Source: Lineus longissimus (Eukaryota > Nemertea > Pilidiophora > Heteronemertea > Lineidae). From it: a DNA stretch of 64,000 nt. The translations under genes and the position numbers were made by a program. Positions 55,130 to 64,000 of the stretch are shown here, piece after piece. Positions within the stretch are counted from its first letter, which is position 1; each line of letters starts with the position of its first letter. The stretch covers positions 7,006,001 to 7,070,000 of the forward strand of contig NC_088312.1 of NCBI RefSeq assembly GCF_910592395.1, read 5' to 3'. The notes below the pieces were generated by a model, which had not been told where the DNA came from, made no database searches, and saw only the letters and a program-made list of their open reading frames with translations.

Positions 55130-56260
55130 AGTCTACCATCCTCCAATCATCTTTCTGTCGCCAGGATGTGCCTTTTCAGTCTACCATCTTCCATTTACCA
55201 ATCACATGGCCGGGATGTGCCTTTAGCAATCTACTACCATCCTCCAATCATCAATCATGTCGCCAGGATGTGCCTTACAGTCTACCAATCGATCTTGTCG
55301 CCAGGATGTGTCTTTGCAGTCTATATCACCAACCATTCACCCATCATGTCGCCACAGGGTGTACCTTTACAGTCTACCATTCTCCAGTCACCTATGTATC
55401 TTGTCGACAGAATGTGCCTTCAACACTATAACGGTATTTTATCCCCAAGTCCCCTATCTTGTTTCTAGGATGTGCCTTCAACAGTCTACCTACCTCAAGA
55501 AGCGCATCTTACTCAAAGCCCGAGAAAATCAGCAGATGCTCCTTGAGAAGAAGTCAGTTAGTTTCTTTTAAAACTATCAGAGAACGTCTTTAGAGATAAA
55601 CAGCCCTTGTACCAGAGTCAGAACTGGTTTCGAGACTGAGACGATCGATTTGCAGCATGAAAGATCACAGGTGCAGCATCCAGCAACAATCAGGAAACGC
55701 TCCATGACACCCATCAATAAAATATGATGTCGAATGTATTTTGGTCTCGGGAGGCCCATCTATCATTCTTATACAGTGTTTCTGGCAACTTTAATTGAAT
55801 GGTTAGCCCCAGGCTTAGCTACACTCGATTGTTTTAGACACCCCCGGTGATCGATCCAAGGGCTATATCATCTTCATCAACAATTAATCTTATTTGAAAC
55901 TACATGGAATGTTGACCACCTAGGATATGCCTTCACTATTCTGACAGTCTATCACCAACCAGTCACATATCGTGTCGCCAGGATGTGCCTTCAACACTCA
56001 AACAGTCTTGCATCCCCCAGTCCCCTACATCATGTCGCCAGGATGTGCTATCAACAGCATGCCATCCTCTAGCCGCCCAAACATCCTGTCGCCAGGATGT
56101 GCCTTCGACAGTCTATCTTATCCTTCAACACTCTAAGTCTAGCTAGCGTCCCCCAGTCCCCTATCTTGTCGCAAGGATGTGCCTTCTGTATTCTACCTTC
56201 CTCAAGAAGCACATCTCACTCGGAGACCGCCCGAGACAATCAGCAGAATGCTACTTGAGA
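55130..56260. repeat. Irregular tandem repeat 'tgtcgccaggatgtgcctt' in two blocks
   Basis: The 19-20 base core recurs about ten times between 55,155-55,480 and 55,915-56,185, spaced by 'cagtctaccatcctccaatc'-like text of varying length. Between the blocks, text at about 55,735-55,880 ('gaggcccatctatcattctt') repeats 54,868-54,990. Both blocks end in 'ctcaagaagc.catct.act', so the whole segment was probably duplicated. Confidence 0.75.
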
Positions 56261-58430
56261 AGAAGACATTAAAGTAAAAAGTAATACCAGAACTATCAGA
56301 GAACGTCTTTAAAAAGATGTTGCAGCCTACATGTATAGAATTGTTTTTTTTTTAAATTTAAGGCTGAGACGATCGATATGCAGCTTGAAAGATCACAGGT
56401 GCAGCGACAATATACAATCAGGGAACGCTCCATGTCACTCATCAATAAATAATAATGTCACAACCACTACATAGGATGATAATCTGTTCAAGCAGCAACC
56501 TATTATACTCCTCACCTTCAATAATCGCTAACCCGTGGCGAACTGGGACCGTTATGAAAACGCGCAGTAATAATAATTTATTAGCGATCCATCCGTTTTC
56601 AATGTGATACATTGTAGTTGAAAGGAATAGTAAGATAAACTTAAAGGGTAGACCATATGTCTCGCCATTAAAGTATTGGCTAGAACTTGAAATCCTAAAG
56701 CAATTAGAACTTCTCCAAAATGAAGGGATGCTCAATTAAAACCTGGGAGGCTGCTCTATGGAAAACAAAGAACAGACTCCAAGCCTTGAAATTGGCATAT
56801 GTGCATGTGCACTTTCGTTTTGAGCTCTAACTGCTTCAGGATTTGAAGGTCAATCCTTGAATACATGTACCGCGAAAAATGAAATAGCCTGCATATGGGT
56901 TTAAATTGCTCTTCACATGCGATGCAGCTTGCGTATGACTTGCGGAGTAGGTAATTTAACCGCCATTGCCCCGGTCCCAATGGAGGTATCAAAGTGTGAT
57001 TAATGGCCAAAGAAATATGAATACACAACCGCTTGCCGTGTTCTATTCCCAAGACATCAGAGTTTTCACCTGAGTTAACCGTGTATTCTTCGTCCTGATC
57101 CCATTCGCACCTCCGAAAACAATCTGTCGTCTCCCATTTGTGGTACACCAGCTGTGGATTAAAGGATATCCATACCCCCTCTTTAAATATTCCACAAAAA
57201 TGCATTTTCGTGAGCCATAAAAATGTACCAAACTGCTTCCTCTCCTTCAACAATTTGCCTAGTAATAACACTTTGATCATTAAAATTATATCATTCCGTT
57301 TCGCCCAAATTTGTCATTGAGGACAAAGTCACAACCAAAACGAAGAGATAAGTTCACTTTAAGACAAGACTGCTGTGCGATCAGGTGTTGTAATCCGCTG
57401 TCTTGTGGTTTTTATGTCCATTTCGTTTGAGAACATAATGAAGAAGAGCACTTCATCTTGTTAAAATCTGTGTAAATGGAAGAATGAAGAATTCAGGGGA
57501 GAATTAGCCAGAAGCCACCAGATTTTTCATACTTTGAATGCATTTCAGTGCATGGAAAATCTCTACGGGAACTCAACAGCGAAATACTATCGTACTTCGT
57601 CAATAGCTCAGTGAGATAGAAGCTATCTAACAGAGGCAGAAGGGTCCCGATGCTGTCTCGGGGAGGCCAAATCACAACCAGACAGACACAGCGTTTGGGC
57701 GACGATCACAGACTTGCCAGCAGTACAGGTCTGACAGAGATTACTCGACCTTGTCGCTCCCTTTATTGGGCCAAGTCGCTCCCTTGCTGGTAGTTCCAGT
57801 GGCCCAGACATAGTCACAACATAGCAGACATGGTGATATGAATAAACACCAGTAAATGCTTTTACTTCTATTTTGTACAGAAATGCCTAGTGTAAATGTA
57901 CGTGAATTTTTAAGTAAAAGCATTTCCTAGTCTTTATTCATATCACCCCATGAGTTGGGGCCACAGTCACAGTCTTGCCAGCAGCAGCACATGCAAGACA
58001 TAGCATATTGGGCTCAGTTGCTCCCTTGCTAGCAGTACTAGAGGCAAAGACATAGTCACAGCTATTGATACACAGCTTATACAGCCTGCTAGTAGGACAT
58101 GTAAGACAGAGTAGGCCTGTCGGGCCTATAAGCGAGAAACTAGGGTACTTGTGTCTGTCGTCATTAATAGCTCAATGTGATAGCGCTCTCCACAGGAGGC
58201 AGAAGGTTGCTGTTGTCACTCTGCCCCCTCCTCCAACTGACAACTGCCCTAGTCCTTCCCCATATGCTTCACAACCTTGCTAGCAGTATGTCAGTGTGGT
58301 TCTATAAACTATAGAAGCCAAGACATAGTCACAACCTGGTACACAGAGTTTGGGACAGTCATAGTTTGCTGGATATCAGACACAGTGTTTTGGGCATTGT
58401 GTCAACGTTGTTACACAACAACACAATTCA
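56261..58430. other. Gene-free stretch with degenerate repeats and a MITE
   Basis: From about 57,690 to 58,400 phrases such as 'gacatagtcacaac', 'ttgctagcagta' and 'cagtcttgccagcag' alternate irregularly. A 116-bp MITE copy lies at 57,832. A minus-strand open frame at 56,756-57,280 has no recognisable domain and overlaps an interspersed repeat. Confidence 0.5.
57832..57947. mobile_element. 116-bp palindromic MITE, copy 3
   Basis: Same length and layout as the copies at 28,750 and 31,484 but more diverged. Flanks are GACAT and CCATG, so the target duplication is less clear than in the other two. Confidence 0.75.
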
Positions 58431-61400
58431 AATAGCACTTTTATTCACCAATATGTTCCAACATCCATGATGGTACAATCATGCTAGAGTCTTGGAAGTA
58501 AAACTGATGAAGCCAAGAACTGAAAATGTTTCTTCTCCTTTTTTTTGGCCAACTATGGATCATTAAAGGCTTACACAGTTTGTTGAACATTTTGGGTTGC
58601 TTCAAATTTGTTTGATACTTCATGACTGTAAGTGAAAGAGCACTGTCAAAAACGTTTATTTCAAGGCACTAAATTTAAAGCCAAATAATTCTCTCCACAA
58701 CTAACAGTGAAGTTTTGAACCAAAAACTTTTTGCCAACTTAAGAAATGGACAGTCAGTTTCACTTTCACCAGAAAAACTTAATAGAATTAGCTTGAATTG
58801 ATGATGCTTGGTATTTTAGTGGCACATTTGTCACAAATGGGTCCAAGTTGCTCAAATGCCATTGTAGACAAATGCCAGCAATAACTCTAAAACGCTTGGA
58901 CTTAATGCAAACATTACTGCTAAACGTTGATTGAGCTGTCAGGCCCTGGTCACTAGACTCATATCTCAAATAGCTCAAAGCTGAGGCAATTGCCTCGAAG
59001 ATTCTACGATAGCAAGTGAACATGGCCATGTCTATTGAATATGGAAAAAACACCGTAACCCACATAACTATATTTTCTAAGTGCCCTGTTTTGGACTCTC
59101 CATTCTAACTGAATTGGTACATGCAAGCAATGCCATCATCTTCCTTTACAATTACTGACCTACCACCAAGTCCAAGATAACAACTTTCTATATGGGGTTG
59201 TCCCAAATAAGCTAGTGCTATTAGACAAGAAAATACTACATGGCAAAATACTCTAAATTTGGTTTTAGTCAAGCTTAGTCCTGCCACCACCGGGATATCA
59301 GCATTCAATCCTCTGTTAACAGTTAAACAGCCAAACCTTAACTCCATCCTATTTATTCAAACTTATTTTGCTCCAGATGAAAGACTAACGTTACATATTA
59401 TGCCACAGTCTTCTTACCCAATACTTCAAGAATATCTTTGAGAGAATATAATATCGGACAGATACTGATAATACAAGTATATTTACAATAAATCTGCACC
59501 CATAACCCACGCCTAAAACCTTAGTAAGCATTTCAGAGAAAACTGAAAACCAATTGAAATAGATACTAGGGCTGTTTACACAGGACCAAACCAGACCAGA
59601 TCAGATCACATGGCTCTCGATGTCATGAATGCCGTATTCTCAAAATGACATCAGTATTCGCATCGAATCAGATCAGAACACATTTGTGTATGTTTATACG
59701 GAAGACCAATCCGGATTGATCTACATCGGTTTGGTCCCGTGTAAACGGCCCTATTGCTACATACAAAGCCAACCATGGTCAGGAGCCTTACGCAATTCCA
59801 ACAACACTTCACAGGCATGACTGCATCATCATTTTGTATCATAAAACAAGAACAAATGATATCGGAGGATTACCCTGCAACCTACCAGAAATGTTATCCA
59901 AATCAAACTGCCAACGATATTTCCCAATTGAAAATGGTAATCATTTCAAAAAATCGAATGAAAGGATGGTAGGACAGGACAAGAAACTCCAAGTTATCCT
60001 CCTCTTTTACCCTTTAACCAGGTTTGATCAGCAGCTGACATTGTTGAACGATCAGGAAACATCCCACTTCTTTGTTAAATGTGATTCTCACTCAAATTTT
60101 TTATCAAATACATGTACCAGGTTTGAAATATCACAAACATTTTCAATGGGGCAATATTTTTCAACCCTGTACTCTCATAAAAGAAATAAATTTGCTTATC
60201 TATGTACATTTTGATCATTTGTGAAAGACTCGAGTTCCCATGGCAACCTTGGATATCCAAGTCGCCACTCACCAAAATTTGGAATGACCAAAATTGCAAA
60301 AAGTTTGATATACATAGAAGCACCAGCTACTTGTAGAAGATAAATATACACATATACTTGGCATAAATATTTTTCACAAATTCACGAATAAGATATATAG
60401 TTCTCCGTCCTTTTCACAGTGAGGTGCATGTCACTGCGGATGCACCACAAAAGCAGCAGTAAGACTCGAGGATGCGTATATCAGCTTCCAGATTTGGCGC
60501 CGAGGGAAAGTTTGTTGTTCCTTTCATATTGATATGCCTTATCTTCAATTGGCCAAATCCTCAGTCCTGACTTCTGCAATAGGAAACGCAATACAATTAT
60601 TGGCGCATAATACAACTTAACAGGGTTTCCAAAAAGTACTTCACAGCCTTTTGTGACAACTTGATTATTAAGATAATGAGATGGAAGAGTTGAGTATACA
60701 GGAAGTCCCAGAGAAATGCAACATCCCTCTTTGAATTCTAATCAATATCAGTGAATATTTGTCTTTGAACCAGTCAAATTTCAGTTTCAGCAGTTGCTCA
60801 AACTTCAGTGGATGGGTCTAGGACCCCAAAATTGTGACCAGGCAATGCAAGGGATTCAGGTACATGTAGGTACCAGTACGGTCAATTGGTCATGTCACCT
60901 TCATGAACTTAAAGACAAGGAATACAGCAACTAAGAGGTTTTTTTCTAGGACATTTGGTAATAAAAGAAGGTTTACAGGAGAAGAACAGAGAATCATAAA
61001 GTGAGCAAGATATCATGAAATTTATAGTGGCAGACTGCTATGAATTGTAGCAAGCATTTAAAGTAGCAGCCAACTCACTATTCAGGGCTCAAAAAATCCG
61101 CTTGGTCGACGAATGCCATCACTGAAAGTGAAAAATCAAGGGGCACATCGAAACAAACATTTAACACATACGGTGTAGTTTGTCGTTGGTGCCATGAGTG
61201 CCAATTCAAGTTTGTGAGCCCATGTCGATCATGCAACTTTGTTTCTGGAATTGTTTTCTCTTATTAGGCCATTGCCTGAGTAAAGGCTACTGAAATCAAA
61301 TGCTATGCATGTACATTTCTTGGAACTGAACCCCCACATGATGAAATGAAATGGGGTTAAATTCTGATGAATGGCTTATCTTCATCTGTAATATATTCAA

Positions 61401-62183
61401 TTCAGTTCAGAATGAAGATTCAATCTTAAAACCATGATACAAATATGCCATGCAACTAACACTCTGCTGATGCAGACAAATGCTTTTAGGGCCACAAACT
61501 CTAATGGTCTTATTCATGAAGGCATGTTAACCAAAGCAGCATTTCAAAGATTGCATCGGGCTGTATGCATAGATGCACAGACATCCAGGCTCTGAATCAC
61601 CACAGCTTATTCAACAGAGAAATGCTGGAATGATCAAATGCTTACATGAATAATACCAATTTTACATAAATTACATTGTCGGAGTCCACTGTGAAAAAGT
61701 GTGTTTGGGATTTTTTGAACCCTGAAACAAAGTTGCAACTGGGGGTGTCCCACAAAGGCAGGTGCAGTAGGAATATTAGTGTAGTAGGTCAGTGTGTAGG
61801 CCTACTTACCCACTTGGCACTTGTGGCCCATATGGGAAGATACCACGAGAGGCCTTAGACCTATTGGGGCTAGCCAGAGACATGGGCTCATGGGTCGACT
61901 TGTTGGACAGTGGGGCTAGCTCTCCCCTGTGAATACGTAAGTAGGGATTGAGTTTATCACATTTGGCTGTTGACGGTGACTTGATTTGTACGAAAAAAAC
62001 TAATAAAGGCTTCATGGTAGGCCCTGGTCTCTTTCCTTGTGATATGATTTGTCAAACTGCATAGCAGACATCCAACATGTCATATTATAGAGTGTTTGTA
62101 CCTTAACATTGAAACAGTCAACTTCTACATCTCTCAGTATTTTTATTTTCATTGACATTTCAAATCAATTCGAAACTGCATAC
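58431..62183 (-). other. 3.7-kb stretch downstream of HGD, possibly long 3' UTR in part
   Basis: No open frame of note on either strand. On the minus strand AATAAA-type signals occur, for example near 58,440. A MITE-like element lies at 59,569. How far the HGD 3' UTR reaches cannot be told from sequence. Confidence 0.4.
59569..59751. mobile_element. 183-bp MITE-like element with 24-bp terminal inverted repeats
   Basis: Left end GGGCTGTTTACACAGGACCA; right end, inverted, GGGCCGTTTACACGGGACCA; 22 of 24 positions match. The interior repeats 'ccagatcagatcacat'-like text. GGGC...TTTACAC ends resemble non-autonomous DNA transposons of several superfamilies, so no finer call. Confidence 0.7.
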
Positions 62184-64000
62184 TCACTCATCAGGCTTGT
62201 CGTCTGGGTTGAAGTTCCTCTTCATGTTTTGCCAGCAGAGGAAGTACTCATGGTCCACCTTATTGCACGCCTCGTTACCCCACTTGGTCACAGACATGCT
62301 GAACGAGGACTCAAACTTGAATGCCTGCAAAGGAAGTTATCAGGCTAAATTGCTCAGTATATAAAGTTCCCAAAGGGAATCAAACTGTCCAATTTACCAT
62401 CCTGTTTAAAGGGTTGAAATAATTAGCAACTTCAGAAATCTCTTTGAATATCTTCATATCCAATTTGATATATTCAGCCACCATTTTTGATTTCAGAAAT
62501 TTTAATGAAAACCATCAGATCTAATTCGACAAATTCGTCTCAAACTTATAGGTTGATTGGGAGTATTTAGAGTATTTCGAACCATTGCTGATATTGTGAA
62601 AATAACTTATTCATAGAATATTCCCTCATACCAGAGATCCATCACCGATCCTGGCAGGCTTGACATCATTGGTGGAGGCTCCTTTCTCATAAGTCTCCGT
62701 ATCAGGGCCGTGAGCCGACATCATGCCGTGGAGGCACGCACCACCTGGCCGAAACTTGGAGTTCTTGCCTTCGTACTGACCATAGAGCAAACCAATGACT
62801 TCACTCATCGCACTTCCTAGAAAAAAAAACCGTGAATGATTTGAAACTTAGCTACGAGAACACTGAATTACTCCGAGAAGTGCATGCATCAGATGCCACA
62901 CGATGAACTCCCAAGGACAGCCAACAGAAAAAGAAATTGAGGACACTAAAAAGAGACCTGGCGCCTTACCATACCACAGGAGATGAAAGAGATTTGCATG
63001 AAATTCAGAAATATCTATAATCATATACACATATGGGTCCTTTTAGTCATGTCTAAACACTACCAATACATTTTGATAACAGATATGACTTACTGTGGAA
63101 GTAGGGCTTCTTGAAAGTCTTTTCTGCGCAGTGCCAGCGTGGTGGGCAGATGGTGAAGCTTGCCGCAGGGATTCCCGGGGTCCTTGAAGGGCAAGTCAGC
63201 ACGGTGTACAGGGAGGAGTCGGGCGTGTCAAAGGAGACACTGCCCATGACTTGGAAGTTCTTCAAGTTGTACTTGAATGGGGCATAGTTTCCGTGCCAGG
63301 CGACAACATCAAAGGGCGAATGGTTCTGAAGTGAAAGTAGTTATGCTATCATGTCCTAGCAGGCATAAGGCAAGCCAATGAATGTAGGCACCAATTCTTG
63401 CAAACAGCCACCAAATCCCAAATTAAACAAAAGCAAGTGTAACGGAAGGCTGTATTGCTGAAATGCTGGTATTGGACTGTTAAGTTCAGTGGCTTGTCAT
63501 TTCTTTGTCTTTGACTTATGGGTTTTCGTCCTCAGAAATCTCATCACCATCGATTTATATTAGACAGCTCATCAGTCTCGGGGAGTCAGTGAGGCAAGGT
63601 CGTACCTGATCAGCCATAAAGAGTGCCCCCTGGAACTTTGTGATGACTGAATAAGTCACATTGTCTCTGTCTTCATACCAGGCGACAGGGGTCAGGAAGT
63701 GACGAGGGCTGGCTAAACCATTGGCACCTGCAAAGAAGAAATATATTCTAAACACACAAAAGGTGTAAAGGTGTTGATCGAAATGTCACAGTAAAGTGTT
63801 TCATCGCTATACGAGATAGATCCCTTTTTGCCATTTTGAGAAAATGACTTGAAAGTTTGGAAATAAATTCCTAAATGTCAGAGATGGCGCATATTCTTTT
63901 CTGCAATGAAACACTTCAAATGCAGGTCTATTGGTTTTACTAAGGATCGATTAATCCATTCTTGGTTTTACCTACCAACAACTCCAAGATTGGGCAATTC
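62184..64000 (-). CDS. HGD: Homogentisate 1,2-dioxygenase, C-terminal half (5' part outside window)
   Basis: Five exons on the minus strand: 63976-64000 (cut by the edge), 63606-63727, 63094-63325, 62632-62816, 62184-62324, with agreeing phases and TGA at 62184-62186. The product opens the aromatic ring of homogentisate to maleylacetoacetate in tyrosine/phenylalanine breakdown, using Fe(II). Family landmarks in order: [74 protein letters not shown] (including an iron-ligand His region), the [14 protein letters not shown] stretch, [16 protein letters not shown], and the end [18 protein letters not shown]. The human family positions Fe with two His and one Glu in this half; the relevant His and Glu are present here. 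No lesion in the visible part. Confidence 0.93.

Noticed and set aside
56756-57280. 174-residue minus-strand open frame
   Set aside because: No recognisable domain, biased composition, and its start region overlaps an interspersed repeat shared with 52.7 kb.

Overview
The window is animal nuclear DNA, probably from a marine invertebrate and most likely a lophotrochozoan. Genes are split by short GT-AG introns, AATAAA signals lie in AT-rich flanks, and small palindromic MITE-like elements are scattered throughout. The HGD, GMC oxidoreductase and CUB/LDLa genes are animal families. I cannot name the species from sequence alone.

Region 1 (1 to about 28,320, + strand) is the striking part. It holds 38 consecutive small exons (called E1 to E38 here). 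Each starts right after a polypyrimidine-CAG acceptor, is read in phase 0 from its first base, encodes a short linker plus two to four C2H2 zinc fingers (about 94 fingers by my count), and ends in a stop codon with no splice donor. None has its own promoter or start codon in a sensible place, and several are followed by AATAAA. This is the layout of mutually exclusive 3'-terminal exons, as in Drosophila lola, fruitless and mod(mdg4), where one shared 5' part (a BTB domain in those genes) is joined to one of many DNA-binding ends. The shared 5' exons would lie left of the window and are not seen. Neighbouring exons form subfamilies that differ mainly at DNA-contact positions. Some copies are decaying (E22, E23, E24, E38, and relics at 15.1 and 18.2-18.6 kb).

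Region 2 (28.3 to 34.7 kb) is an intergenic stretch with MITEs, then a five-exon gene for a membrane protein with a signal peptide, CUB domain, LDL-receptor class A module, transmembrane helix and a long Lys/Glu-rich cytoplasmic tail.

Region 3 (35.07 to 48.61 kb) is a large inverted duplication. Two head-to-head copies of an 11-exon FAD-dependent GMC oxidoreductase flank a spacer of about 1.1 kb. The left (minus) copy is intact, 616 codons. The right (plus) copy keeps the exon structure but has a nonsense codon in exon 5 and a 102-bp deletion in exon 7.

Region 4 (49.5 to 50.7 kb) is an intronless gene for a single-pass leucine-rich-repeat membrane protein. From 50.7 to 62.2 kb I see no convincing gene, only several repeat families. 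Region 5 (62.18 kb to the right edge, minus strand) holds the last five exons of homogentisate 1,2-dioxygenase (HGD), cut by the window end.
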